From assembly GCF_004217555.1 (NCBI RefSeq), contig NZ_SHKW01000001.1, positions 5,766,001-5,830,000 of the forward strand: 64,000 nt of DNA, given 5' to 3'. Numbering within the stretch: the first letter of the stretch is position 1; each line of letters starts with the position of its first letter. Made by a program: the position numbers and the translations under genes. Positions 35,840-44,608 of the stretch are shown piece after piece. Below the pieces are notes generated by a model. The model ran no database searches, had not been told where the DNA came from, and saw only the letters and a list, made by a program, of their open reading frames with translations. The stretch comes from Edaphobacter modestus. GTDB taxonomy: Bacteria > Acidobacteriota > Terriglobia > Terriglobales > Acidobacteriaceae.

Positions 35840-36136
35840 TCAGGCCTGCGTTGAATGGTCTTCTACGATGTCGAGGGCGAACCGGTGCTTCATTTTCATG
35901 CTCGCGGCTGCAAGGATCGTGCGCATGGAACGCGCAGTTCTCCCTTGTTTTCCTATGACTTTGCCTATGTCGCTGGCTGCGACGCGGAGCCGGATTACCG
36001 TGGCTTCCTCTTCATTGAACGCTTCGACAGAGACGCTTTCAGGAAAATCAACCAAGGCTCTGGCGATGTCACTGACAAGTTCGATCATGTTCGCGTAGCT
36101 ATCTACACCCGCACTTTGCGCGGATTGGGTCATCAC
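35840..36136 (-). CDS. khpA: KH-domain RNA-binding protein KhpA
   Basis: The 98-residue protein has a single KH domain: LVDFPESVSVEAF, then VIRLRVAASDIGKVIGKQGRTARSMRTIL with the GKQG loop (GxxG) that contacts RNA. The C-terminal helix is KHRFALDIVEDH. KhpA is usually found between rpsP and rimM, as here, and binds RNA with KhpB in cell division and sRNA control in other phyla. The second methionine may be the true start; AGGAGGTG lies before it. Confidence 0.9.
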   Translation of the reverse strand: MMTQSAQSAGVDSYANMIELVSDIARALVDFPESVSVEAFNEEEATVIRLRVAASDIGKVIGKQGRTARSMRTILAAASMKMKHRFALDIVEDHSTQA

Positions 36137-36360
36137 ACACCTCCTGGGATCTCAACGCGGGCTTCTGCTCAACCGTTTTGCCTCGTCTATTGCGAGATCT
36201 CAGGATGTATTGCACGAGCGTAGCCACAGTTAATCGATATGCCCGGGCGGCATCCATAGAGTTTTCTCTCGTGGAGAAACCCGAGCTATCGGAATCGCAA
36301 TACCTGAAGTCTACGTGATGAGTTTCCCTTGTGGGACACGAGGAACCTTCGGGATCATCA

Positions 36361-36395
36361 AATCTTTGGGAACTGTGACTGGATTCCCAAAGATT
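36361..36395. other. 12-bp stem-loop between rpsP and khpA
   Basis: A perfect inverted repeat, AATCTTTGGGAA / TTCCCAAAGATT with an 11-base loop, begins 13 bases beyond the rpsP stop in a 271-base gap. No T-run follows on the minus strand, so it is more likely an mRNA-processing or stability element, or a partial attenuator, than a simple terminator. The rest of the gap shows no gene. Confidence 0.6.
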
Positions 36396-36407
36396 GCGAA
36401 AGGTAAC

Positions 36408-36662
36408 CTAGGCTGCCGAAGCCGCTTCCACCGGAGCGTTTGCCAGAAGCTTTCCAACGCGGTCTGAAAGCTGCGCTCCCTTGCTTGTCCAATAGTCGAT
36501 GCGATCGCGCTTGAGATCAACGCTGGCGGGATTGGTGCGCGGATTGTAGGTGCCGACTACCTCGATCGAGCGTCCATTGCGGGCACGATCCTTTTCGATT
36601 ACGACAATGCGGTAGTGGGGCTGCTTGCGCGCTCCAACGCGCGCCAAACGAATCATCAACAC
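36408..36662 (-). CDS. rpsP: 30S ribosomal protein S16
   Basis: The 84-residue protein matches S16: MIRLARVGARKQPHYRIVVIEKDRARNGRSIEVVGTYNP in succession and DYWTSKGAQLSDRV. The last residues (VEAASAA) are a typical variable tail. It starts the operon on this strand; ffh, often its upstream neighbour, is absent and a plus-strand PilZ gene is divergent across 274 bases. The start may be the first or third codon. Confidence 0.96.
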   Translation of the reverse strand: MLMIRLARVGARKQPHYRIVVIEKDRARNGRSIEVVGTYNPRTNPASVDLKRDRIDYWTSKGAQLSDRVGKLLANAPVEAASAA

Positions 36663-36936
36663 GAGAAAAGCCTCTCAGTACATTATTTTGGGTGGTCCGA
36701 TAGAGCTGCCAAGTCTCTTCCCTCATGCGGCAGGCACAACAGAACCCAACACCTAAGTATGGCGGAAATTGGAAATTTTCGCAATGAGACTGGCGGGAAG
36801 ATCCTCAGTCCCTCAAGAGTGGTACCTCGGTGCAAATTTTACCTCATAAAAAAGCGCGGTAGTGGTTACTTTGTACTGTAGACTCCTGTGTGTCAGGTAT
36901 CCAAATCGTTACCAGCACGGACAGAAAGGAGGGTTC

Positions 36937-37263
36937 ATGGGCCATTGGATGAAGCTGAAAGAAGAGAACCCGGTTCGCACCGCGGTCAGATTTCCCATGA
37001 AACTCCCTCTTCAGATTCAGACCTCGCGAGGTGAGTTCGATGCAGTTACGGAGAACATCTCTGCGAACGGTCTTCTTTTTATAAGCGACCACCTTCCTGA
37101 GGTAAACAGCAGGATCGAATTTACGATCTCCATGCCTTCAGCCGTCATGGGGTCCGCCACGGACGTAAAAATTCATTGCGTCGGCCGTGTTGTACGCTCC
37201 TTTCAGCAGGATGGAGTAAAAAAGGCTGCGGCTGTAATCGACGAATATTTCTTAAGGGCTTGA
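36937..37263 (+). CDS. PilZ domain protein
   Basis: The 108-residue protein is a stand-alone PilZ-like domain: NPVRTAVRFPMKLPLQIQT holds the R-x4-R-like arm and TENISANGLLFIS corresponds to the DxSxxG motif, here with N-I-S-A-N-G. These elements bind cyclic di-GMP in canonical members; the arginine spacing is altered, so binding is not assured. AAAGGAGGG is a strong ribosome-binding site. The response regulator gene follows after four bases. Confidence 0.75.
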   Translation: MGHWMKLKEENPVRTAVRFPMKLPLQIQTSRGEFDAVTENISANGLLFISDHLPEVNSRIEFTISMPSAVMGSATDVKIHCVGRVVRSFQQDGVKKAAAVIDEYFLRA

Positions 37264-37267
37264 ACTT

Positions 37268-38050
37268 ATGACTGTATTTCACTTTGACCCTTCCCAGGAT
37301 GTTGAAGACAGTGCCGAGGAAAGTGGATCCCCCTCCGGGATCCGAATCATCCTCGCCGATTCACAGGCGATTTATCGCGTCGGTATGCGGAAGGTCTTTG
37401 CGCTTGAGGATGATATCCGTGTCGTCGCGCAGGTCGAGACCCTTGGTAACCTCTACGCCGCACTTCAGCGTTACCCTACGGACGTAGTTGTCCTGGAGGG
37501 GCAGTTGATTGCGGGTACCGTAGATGCGATTCCAGAGCTGGTGCGACGTGCTCCTGAAGCCAAACTGATCGTTCAGGTCACCGAAACCGACGAATCTAAC
37601 ACGGTCGAGCTTTATCGCAGGGGAGTTCGAGGCGTGGTTCCACGCTCGATCTCTCCCGATCTGTTAGTAAAGTGCGTTCGTAAGATCGCGGAGGGCGAGA
37701 CCTGGATCGATAATCGGTCGATCAACTGGGTCATTGAGGCTTATCGAGCCCAGGCGACAACTCTGACCGACCCCAAGATTCAGCCGAAGCTTTCGAAAAA
37801 AGAGCTAGCTATCATCAGCTGTATTACACGTGGCATGCGCAACAAAGAGATCGCTTATCAGATAGGGACTACGGAACAGGTTATTAAGAACTATCTCCGC
37901 AAAGTCTATGACAAGCTCGGTGTCTCCGACCGGTTGGAGCTCGCTCTCTACTGCCTGCATCATGAGCTCTTGAAGAAGTACACCCAGGAGATCGATGCAG
38001 TTTTAGTGCACCAGACCGAACCCATGCAGCCTCTACGGGCGAAGATGTAA
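37268..38050 (+). CDS. LuxR-type response regulator with atypical receiver
   Basis: The 260-residue protein has a receiver-like domain (about 25-140) and a LuxR/GerE helix-turn-helix (about 177-235: LSKKELAIISCITRGMRNKEIAYQIG, then VIKNYLRKVYDKLGVSDR). At the phosphorylation position Glu77 (VVVLEGQL) replaces the usual aspartate, one acidic-pocket residue is Ala30 (ILADSQ), and the conserved lysine is Arg (VVPRSIS). It is therefore probably phosphorylation-independent. It lies four bases after a PilZ gene, and no histidine kinase is beside it. Target genes are unknown. Confidence 0.85.
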   Translation: MTVFHFDPSQDVEDSAEESGSPSGIRIILADSQAIYRVGMRKVFALEDDIRVVAQVETLGNLYAALQRYPTDVVVLEGQLIAGTVDAIPELVRRAPEAKLIVQVTETDESNTVELYRRGVRGVVPRSISPDLLVKCVRKIAEGETWIDNRSINWVIEAYRAQATTLTDPKIQPKLSKKELAIISCITRGMRNKEIAYQIGTTEQVIKNYLRKVYDKLGVSDRLELALYCLHHELLKKYTQEIDAVLVHQTEPMQPLRAKM

Positions 38051-38069
38051 AGCACTACGACTCACAAGG

Positions 38070-38102
38070 AAAGAGGGCGCCACTGGCGCCCTCTTTCTTT
38101 TC
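38070..38102. terminator. strong rho-independent terminator, bidirectional
   Basis: A 13-bp perfect stem (AAAGAGGGCGCCA / TGGCGCCCTCTTT) with a one-base centre is followed by TCTTTTC on the plus strand and TCC on the minus strand. It lies between the convergent regulator and YceI genes and mainly ends the plus-strand operon. Confidence 0.88.
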
Positions 38103-38116
38103 AGGCTTCGATGACT

Positions 38117-38701
38117 CTATTCCTTGTCGATCTCGACATCGATTGAAAACTTTACGTCGTCCCCGATGGTTGCCCCTCCGAACTTCGGGCCAAAGTTGAA
38201 GTCGCTGCGCTTCAGCTTTCCGGAGGCCGAGAAGCCGCTGCGGGTCTTGCCCTTGTTATCGGTCTGCGGGGGAGCAGGGCCGTCGACATCCAGGGTGACG
38301 GTTTTGGTGACGCCAGTGAGCGTCAGGTCGCCGGTGAGGGTGAGTTTACCCGTTGCATTGGAGAGTGACGTGGACTTGAAGGTGATCTGCGGATACTTGG
38401 CAACATCGAAGAAATCCGGAGATTTCAGATGCGTGTCCCGCTTCTCGTTGTTGGTGGAGACGGTAGCGGTATCGGCCGTGGACTGTACGGAAGACTTGGC
38501 GATGTCCTTCTCGTCATAGACAACAGTGCCTTTTACGCTATTGATGGAGCCATGAACGTTGGAGACGCCCAGGTGGCGGATCTCGAAATTGATGCTGGAG
38601 TGAGCCGGGTCAATGCTCCACGTGGAGATTTGAGCTTGAGCGCCTGTGCAGGCCAGGGAGGCGGTGGCCAAAACGATGGCCGCCAAAAATCGATTCCGCA
38701 T
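38117..38701 (-). CDS. YceI-family periplasmic lipid-binding protein
   Basis: The 194-residue protein has a signal peptide (MRNRFLAAIVLATASLACTGAQAQ) and the YceI lipocalin-like barrel: WSIDPAHSSINFEIRHLGVSNVHG, KRDTHLKSPDFFDVAKYPQITFKST, LTGDLTLTGVTKTVTLDVDG. Family members bind polyisoprenoid-type lipids in the periplasm and are sometimes induced by stress. ATG 38701 begins the signal peptide with GAGGG upstream; the longer frame has no support. Confidence 0.9.
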   Translation of the reverse strand: MRNRFLAAIVLATASLACTGAQAQISTWSIDPAHSSINFEIRHLGVSNVHGSINSVKGTVVYDEKDIAKSSVQSTADTATVSTNNEKRDTHLKSPDFFDVAKYPQITFKSTSLSNATGKLTLTGDLTLTGVTKTVTLDVDGPAPPQTDNKGKTRSGFSASGKLKRSDFNFGPKFGGATIGDDVKFSIDVEIDKE

Positions 38702-38903
38702 ACAGAAGTCCCTCTTTTCGAAAATGAAGCGTTGCGATCGGAAGTGATAGCTTTCGCCAGATGACGCGGCACGTCTCTGATTCGCCATCTGGATGTTTCG
38801 AATGTAACGAGACGCAGGGCGGTGGCGCTATCGAAATCTTTCACCGGATTAGATTTTGACAAGTTGAAGACATTGGCGAAACCGGATGCTAGCATCTCGC
38901 GGT

Positions 38904-40208
38904 ATGGGTTTCCTCGGTGAGCTCAAATCTCTAACCTCGGCACAGCGCACCACCTTTGCGGCCTGCTTTCTCGGGTGGACGCTCGATGCCTTCGACTTCT
39001 TTCTGCTTACGGTGTGTTTACGGGCAATTGCCGCCGATTTCCACGTGGGCATTCCGCAGATCGCCGAGGCCATCTTCTGGACTCTGGTGATGCGACCCCT
39101 GGGAGCGTTGATCTTCGGCATGCTGGCCGAGAGATACGGACGGCGGCCGACGCTGATTATCAACATCATTTGTTTTTCGATCTTCGAGCTTGCGTCAGCC
39201 TTCGCTCCTACCCTGGGAATCTTTCTTGTATGCCGTGCCCTGTTTGGAATTGCGATGGGAGGCGAATGGGGCGTCGGCGCGGCACTCGCCCTCGAGTCGC
39301 TGCCTGCGCGGGGCAGGGGGTTCTTCTCCGGGCTGCTGCAGGAGGGGTATGTCGTCGGCAATCTTCTGGCGGCGGCCCTCTATGGTGTGTTGTTCCCGCA
39401 TCTCCACGGCACAGGCATGCTGACTGGATGGAGAGTCATGTTCATGATCGGAGCCCTACCAGCGCTGCTTGCGTTCTACATGCAGTTCAAGGTGGAGGAG
39501 TCTCCAACCTGGCTGGAGGCACAGCGGCGAAGACGTTCTGAGGGCAGAGCCGGATCTCGAGTGAGTTTTCAGCAGTTTCGGCAGTATCTTCCGACTTTTC
39601 TGTTTCTGGTACTGCTGATGACGGCATTCAACTCGTTCAGCCATGGAACGCAGGACCTCTACCCGACGTTGTTGGAAAAGGATCACGCCCTCGATCCAGG
39701 CAGGGTGGGCTTTATTGTTGTCATAAGCAATATAGGCGCGATGCTCGGAGGGATCGTCTGCGGCGCGCTGTCAGAACGGCTGGGACGAAAGCGGATGATC
39801 ATCATCGCTGCCTTATGCTCAATTCCAATGATTCCTCTGTGGGCCTGGTCGCATACGGTTCCGGCGCTGGCTCTGGGCGGTTTTTTGATGCAATTCGCGG
39901 TCCAGGGAGCCTTCGGTGTGATTCCGGCGCACCTGAACGAGCTCGCACCAGGTCCGGTTCGGGCTGTATTTCCAGGAGTCACCTATCAGCTCGGAAATCT
40001 GGTGTCTTCGCGAAACGGAGTGTTTCAAGCCAGGCTGGCCCAGCATTTTTCCGGAGGCGCGTTGAATGCGGTCATGTCGTGGACCGTGGTCGTGGGTGCT
40101 CTGTCAATCGCGCTCGTGACGGGCTTGGGACGGGAGGCGCGAGGGGAGGACTGGTCGGTTGCCAGTGAAGATACGGCGGTCCAGAGAGAAAGCGCGATTG
40201 ATCGATGA
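38904..40208 (+). CDS. MFS transporter, metabolite:proton symporter type
   Basis: The 434-residue protein has twelve membrane helices and MFS signatures: LGWTLDAFDFFLL in helix 1, the loop 2-3 motif GMLAERYGRRPTL, FGIAMGGEWGVGAALALE, and the second-half repeat GALSERLGRKRMI. The pattern resembles the NanT/Jen1-like carboxylate or sialate symporters. The substrate is unknown. Two start codons (38886 and 38904) are possible, neither with a good ribosome-binding site; the shorter is used here. Confidence 0.85.
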   Translation: MGFLGELKSLTSAQRTTFAACFLGWTLDAFDFFLLTVCLRAIAADFHVGIPQIAEAIFWTLVMRPLGALIFGMLAERYGRRPTLIINIICFSIFELASAFAPTLGIFLVCRALFGIAMGGEWGVGAALALESLPARGRGFFSGLLQEGYVVGNLLAAALYGVLFPHLHGTGMLTGWRVMFMIGALPALLAFYMQFKVEESPTWLEAQRRRRSEGRAGSRVSFQQFRQYLPTFLFLVLLMTAFNSFSHGTQDLYPTLLEKDHALDPGRVGFIVVISNIGAMLGGIVCGALSERLGRKRMIIIAALCSIPMIPLWAWSHTVPALALGGFLMQFAVQGAFGVIPAHLNELAPGPVRAVFPGVTYQLGNLVSSRNGVFQARLAQHFSGGALNAVMSWTVVVGALSIALVTGLGREARGEDWSVASEDTAVQRESAIDR

Positions 40209-40296
40209 TTGAACCGCTATCAGGCGAAGGACGAAAGCAGGGGTTGTTCCTGAAGATGTATCCTTTTGCTGGTCAGTCAGCCGATAGGAAGATCTT

Positions 40297-41067
40297 ATGA
40301 CGACGGCACAATCTGGTTTGGAGCTCAAAGGGCGGCGCCTGGAGGCGGCCGCACCATATCTGACAGAACAGGACTTCGCAGCCTATACACCGGACCAACA
40401 TGCAGTCTGGGCTGAGCTGGTCAGGCGCAGAATGCCACAACTGCGCCAGCACGCATGTAAAGAGTATCTCGAAGGTTTTGAGCGAATTGGCCTGTGCGAG
40501 GATCGGCTTCCCGACTTGAAGGCTGTAAGTGCAAAGCTATTGCCGCGAACAGGATGGCAGTCTACGCCGGTCAGCGGCTTTCTCCCCCCCGACGCGTTCT
40601 TCGAGATGCTGAGTGCAAGAATGTTTCCGACGACAACCTGGTTGCGGGGACGGGACTCCTTGGAGTACACACCTCAACCCGACATCTTTCACGACGTTTT
40701 TGGCCATGTTCCGATGCATGCGCATCCGGTGTTCGGCGACTTTTTGCAGCATTATGGGCAAATCTGCTCAGGGTTAATGAACAATCCCGTGGCGCTGGAA
40801 CGGATGGGGCGCATCTTCTGGTTCACCGTCGAATTCGGGGTTATCCGGCAGAGTGGAGAGCTGAAGGTCTATGGCAGCGGATTGGTCAGTTCCCATGGCG
40901 AATGCACCCGGGTGCTTGCCGGAGGGTGTGAGATTCGCGAATTCGACCTCGAAGCAGTGATGAACCAGCAGCTCGACACCGGAGCGATGCAACCGGTCCT
41001 CTTTGCTGTGAATTCGTTCGAGCAGGTCTACGAGGCGACGAAGATGGCGGCGGACCGACTGAAGTAA
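40297..41067 (+). CDS. phhA: phenylalanine 4-monooxygenase
   Basis: The 256-residue protein is a bacterial pterin-dependent aromatic amino-acid hydroxylase. The iron ligands are His132 and His137 (IFHDVFGHVPMH) and Glu179 (FWFTVEFGVI). GFLPPDAFFEML and YGSGLVSSHGEC are further family motifs. It turns phenylalanine to tyrosine with tetrahydropterin and oxygen. It lacks the regulatory ACT domain of animal enzymes, as bacterial forms do. The start follows GGAAGATCTT. No pterin-recycling gene is adjacent. Confidence 0.94.
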   Translation: MTTAQSGLELKGRRLEAAAPYLTEQDFAAYTPDQHAVWAELVRRRMPQLRQHACKEYLEGFERIGLCEDRLPDLKAVSAKLLPRTGWQSTPVSGFLPPDAFFEMLSARMFPTTTWLRGRDSLEYTPQPDIFHDVFGHVPMHAHPVFGDFLQHYGQICSGLMNNPVALERMGRIFWFTVEFGVIRQSGELKVYGSGLVSSHGECTRVLAGGCEIREFDLEAVMNQQLDTGAMQPVLFAVNSFEQVYEATKMAADRLK

Positions 41068-41144
41068 AGTGGAGTTACCGAGACCGCTCGTGTGAAATCT
41101 CACGGTCTTCGGCGTGTAGAACAACTGAAGGGCGTGAGGAACAA

Positions 41145-41783
41145 GTGAAGTTTGATGTGGAAAAAGCGAAACCCCGAGAGATCTATAACCTTTTGATCGG
41201 CCTGGTTGCTCCGCGACCCATCGCATTGATAACGAGTATGGATGAGAACGGCGGCCTGAACGCTGCGCCCTTCAGCGCATACAACTATTTATGTACCGAT
41301 CCACCGATCGTGGGGATCGGCGTTGCAAATCGACCGACGGACGCGCTGGTTCCCAAGGATACGGCGCGCAATATTCGGCGGACTGGCGAATTTGTCGTGA
41401 ATGTCGTCACAGAAGATCTTGCGCAACAGATGAACATCTGCGCGACAGATTTTCCCGCAGGGATTTCGGAACTCGAGATGGCAAATCTTGAGACGGCTTC
41501 CTCGGCCGTGGTGAAGGTGCCAAGAATCGCGAGTGCGCATGCTGCACTGGAGTGCATCGAACACACCACGCTTGAAATAGGGCATTCGCGCATTATCCTG
41601 GGCCGCGTAGTTTCGATTTACATCGAGGATGAATATGTCGACCCGGCGGGCCCCTACGTGCGGGCGGACCAGCTGCACGCGATTGGACGCATGAATGGTA
41701 TGGGATCGTATGTGCGGACGCGCGATAGCTTCATGAATATCCCGCGGATTCCTTATGAAGTATGGAAGAACGGGAAAGAGTAA
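41145..41783 (+). CDS. flavin reductase-like FMN-binding protein
   Basis: The 212-residue protein has the split-barrel flavin reductase fold: LIGLVAPRPIALITSMDENGGLNAAPFSAYNYLC, TARNIRRTGEFVVNVVTEDLAQQMN, and a C-terminal GRMNGMGSYVRTRDSF. Members reduce free flavins or act as flavoprotein oxidoreductases. It follows phhA by 77 bases but a shared pathway is not established. The ATG lies after GAGGAACAAGTG. Confidence 0.85.
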   Translation: MKFDVEKAKPREIYNLLIGLVAPRPIALITSMDENGGLNAAPFSAYNYLCTDPPIVGIGVANRPTDALVPKDTARNIRRTGEFVVNVVTEDLAQQMNICATDFPAGISELEMANLETASSAVVKVPRIASAHAALECIEHTTLEIGHSRIILGRVVSIYIEDEYVDPAGPYVRADQLHAIGRMNGMGSYVRTRDSFMNIPRIPYEVWKNGKE

Positions 41784-41786
41784 CTT

Positions 41787-42629
41787 TCAGGAAAGATAGG
41801 CCCGGAGCCAGGGATCGGTTGAGCTGACGAGCTCATGCGTGGTTCCATCAAAGACGACTTTGCCTTCGTTCAGCACGAGAAATTTTGTACTCTCATCGAC
41901 ACCGCCGTCTGGAATGGGCACCATCTTGCCGGTTTCGGGATTGAATCGATTCATCGCCAGGGTGAAGGCGTCTTGAAGACGGTGGGTGATCATCAGCGAC
42001 GTGGTATGGCTGACATCACGCTGCTTCATTACCAGCTCAACGATGGTGGTGGAGGTGATCGGGTCGAGGCCACCGGTTGGCGAGTCGTAGAGGATGAGGT
42101 CGGGCTGGGAGATGATGGCGCGCGCGATGGAGACGCGCCTACGCATGCCGCCGGAGAGCTCCGGAGGAAATTTTTGAATGGCCTGTTCGAGCTCGACGAA
42201 TTTCAGTGCTTCTACGACCCGGGCGTGAGCTTCCTGCTCAGGCACATGTTCTTCGTGAAGCCGATAGGCAACGTTGTCTTCGACGGAGAGGGAATCGAAC
42301 AGGGCAGACTCCTGGAAGACCATGCCGATCCGCGCTCGCCGCTTGAAGAGATCCCGTTCCGGCAGGGAGGTAATGTTCTCGCCGAAGATTCGGATGGTGC
42401 CAGAATCGGGTCGAAGCAGGCCGTTGGCCAGCTTCATCAGGACAGATTTACCCCCTCCTGCAGGACCCAGGATGATTCGGGTCTCGCCCCTGACGACTGT
42501 GAAGGAAATCTCTTCAAGAACCGGCTTGCGATCGAAAGCAATCGAGACGTTGTCGAACTTGACGACAGAAGGTTGGTCGCCGGCGCTCTGCTGTGTGGAA
42601 TTGGGGCGGGTTAACAGGTCTTCAGCCAT
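41787..42629 (-). CDS. ABC transporter ATP-binding protein, MlaF-like
   Basis: The 280-residue ATPase has Walker A GPAGGGKS (55-62), signature LSGGM (158-162) and Walker B LILYDSP (179-184). The catalytic Glu after the Walker B Asp182 is Ser183 here, which may change hydrolysis. It pairs with the MlaE-like permease just upstream on the same strand, so the two probably move phospholipids or related hydrophobic molecules between envelope membranes. The MCE substrate-binding partner (MlaD) is not next to them, which is unusual. Confidence 0.85.
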   Translation of the reverse strand: MAEDLLTRPNSTQQSAGDQPSVVKFDNVSIAFDRKPVLEEISFTVVRGETRIILGPAGGGKSVLMKLANGLLRPDSGTIRIFGENITSLPERDLFKRRARIGMVFQESALFDSLSVEDNVAYRLHEEHVPEQEAHARVVEALKFVELEQAIQKFPPELSGGMRRRVSIARAIISQPDLILYDSPTGGLDPITSTTIVELVMKQRDVSHTTSLMITHRLQDAFTLAMNRFNPETGKMVPIPDGGVDESTKFLVLNEGKVVFDGTTHELVSSTDPWLRAYLS

Positions 42630-42639
42630 GGTTAAGTCC

Positions 42640-43419
42640 TCACCTGCCGAAGATGCCGATCATGGCGCGGCTGACGATGAAGTCAACGATGATGATGAAG
42701 ACGGAGGAGATGACAACAGCCTGCGTGGTTGACCTGCCGACACCCTGCGTTCCTCCCTTTGTGCTCATTCCGAAATAGCAGCCAACGGTTGCGATGATGA
42801 ATGCTGAAAACAGGGGTTTCGTGAGGCCCTGCACGACATCGGCGTATTCCAGGGCGCGATAGGAGGCATGGAAGTAGGATGAAGCGTTCAGGCCGAGGAG
42901 CGTCACGCTGACCAGAGCACCTCCCGCGATACCAACGGCGTCTGCGACGATGGTGAGGAAGAAGAGCATGAAGATGGTGGCATACAACCTTGGTGTGACC
43001 AGCTTCCGTACCGGATCCGTCCCGAGAGCCCGCATGGCGTCAATTTGCTCGGTTACTTTCATGGACCCGATCTCGGAGGCCATGCCGGCGGCGTTGCGGC
43101 CGGAGACCATGAGGCCCGTCAGGACCGGCCCCAGCTCCTTAACCATGGAAAGCGCAACCAGGTTTCCGGTCATGCTGATGGCACCGAAGGCTTTGAGTGA
43201 GGTTGCCGATTGAAGGGCCAGGACGCAGCCGGTGAAAAAACCCGTCAGGACGATGATCGGCATGGAGCCGACCCCGATGGAGTCCATTTGGGTGTAGATG
43301 TCGGACCAGTAGCGTGGTCGAGAGAAGAGAGCTGCGACCGCCTGCCAGGAGAGCATGGAATAGTCCTGGATGGCTGCGATCTTCTGCTTTGCGAATTCTT
43401 CTGGAGAGACAAAGGGCAT
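42640..43419 (-). CDS. ABC transporter permease, MlaE-like
   Basis: The 259-residue membrane protein has the MlaE/YrbE fold with five to six helices: VLTGFFTGCVLALQSATSL, VKELGPVLTGLMVSGRNAAGMASEIGSMKVTEQIDAMRALG and FGMSTKGGTQGVGRSTTQAVV. The GSMKVTEQIDA motif is the ATPase-contacting coupling helix. The ATG at 43419 fits the family start; a longer reading is open but lacks support. It ends ten bases before the MlaF-like gene. Confidence 0.88.
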   Translation of the reverse strand: MPFVSPEEFAKQKIAAIQDYSMLSWQAVAALFSRPRYWSDIYTQMDSIGVGSMPIIVLTGFFTGCVLALQSATSLKAFGAISMTGNLVALSMVKELGPVLTGLMVSGRNAAGMASEIGSMKVTEQIDAMRALGTDPVRKLVTPRLYATIFMLFFLTIVADAVGIAGGALVSVTLLGLNASSYFHASYRALEYADVVQGLTKPLFSAFIIATVGCYFGMSTKGGTQGVGRSTTQAVVISSVFIIIVDFIVSRAMIGIFGR

Positions 43420-43540
43420 GTGTCGGTATCTGTGGCTCAGAGTATCAGATGCAGGGAGAATTGAAGCGATTGCATCTTGTTGAGGGAGAAGGTTGATAGG
43501 AGATAGGAATGTTACCCCGCGAGATGAGAAGATAATAAAG

Positions 43541-44608
43541 ATGGTTGGTGACATGATCGCGGCGGTTTTGTACGGAAAAGAAGACCTGCGCCTTGAGCGG
43601 ATCGCCACTCCCCGTGCCCGAAGAGGGGAATTGGTGGTGCGGGTGGGAGCCGCGCTGACCTGCGGAACCGATCTGAAGGTCTATCGCCGCGGCTATCACG
43701 CCATGATGCTGAAACCCCCGATCTTGTTCGGACATGAGGTGGCTGGCGTCGTGGCGGAGGCGGGCGAAGGCGTTCCCGGCTTTCGGGAAGGTGATCGCGT
43801 GGTGGCGTTGAACTCTGCTCCCTGCGATCACTGCTTTTTTTGCTGCCGGGGCCAGCAGAACCTGTGCGAGGATCTGTTGTTCAACAACGGAGCCTATGCG
43901 GAGTACATCCGCATTCCTGGCCGTATTGTCGAGAAGAATACGCTGCTGATTCCAGCAGGCGTCCCCTTCGAACACGCCGCTCTGACGGAGCCTCTCGCCT
44001 GCGTCGTACGTGGGCTGGAGGAGACAGGAGCCTCGCCCGGAGACACCATGGTGGTGATTGGCGCGGGTCCCATTGGTCTGATGTTCATGCATGTCGCCGA
44101 GCTTGCCGGGATGGAAGTGATTGCAGTGGTCAAGCGCGACGATCAGGTGGCCACGGCAAAGTTGTTTGGCGCTGCGCATGTCGTGCAGACGACCGCGGTG
44201 GAAGATACGGTTGCGGCGACAAGAGCGCTTACCGCGAAAGGCCGCGGCGCCGACGCGGTCATCGAGGCGGTTGCGACTCCGACCACCTGGGAGTGGGCTG
44301 TCGACATGGTGCGCAAAGGCGGCGTGGTCAACTTCTTTGGAGGCCCGCCGAGAGGCACCAGGGTACAGTTGGATACCAACCGGTTGCACTACGGCGATAT
44401 CACCCTGAAGGCCAGCTTTCATCACACGCCCTCCACCTGTCGTACCGCCTTTGAACTGATTACCTCCGGCCGGTTTCATTGCAAGGAGGCCATTACCGAC
44501 CGGGTCGGTCTCGATCAGGTTCCGGAACTCTTTGCGCGTATGCTCACGCGCACTGGCGGCTCACGCGAGATCAAGACCGCTGTCTTCCCCGAAGGAGTTT
44601 CTCGGTGA
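43541..44608 (+). CDS. zinc-dependent dehydrogenase of the hopanoid operon
   Basis: The 355-residue medium-chain dehydrogenase has catalytic-zinc residues in LTCGTDLKVY and LFGHEVAGVV, a structural zinc site (APCDHCFFCCRGQQNLC) and a Rossmann motif VVIGAGPIGLM. Its stop overlaps the hpnC start by GTGA, so it is the first gene of a coupled operon with hpnC, hpnD and hpnE. A part in isoprenoid or hopanoid metabolism is inferred from that linkage only. The start could be ATG 43541 or 43553. Confidence 0.82.
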   Translation: MVGDMIAAVLYGKEDLRLERIATPRARRGELVVRVGAALTCGTDLKVYRRGYHAMMLKPPILFGHEVAGVVAEAGEGVPGFREGDRVVALNSAPCDHCFFCCRGQQNLCEDLLFNNGAYAEYIRIPGRIVEKNTLLIPAGVPFEHAALTEPLACVVRGLEETGASPGDTMVVIGAGPIGLMFMHVAELAGMEVIAVVKRDDQVATAKLFGAAHVVQTTAVEDTVAATRALTAKGRGADAVIEAVATPTTWEWAVDMVRKGGVVNFFGGPPRGTRVQLDTNRLHYGDITLKASFHHTPSTCRTAFELITSGRFHCKEAITDRVGLDQVPELFARMLTRTGGSREIKTAVFPEGVSR

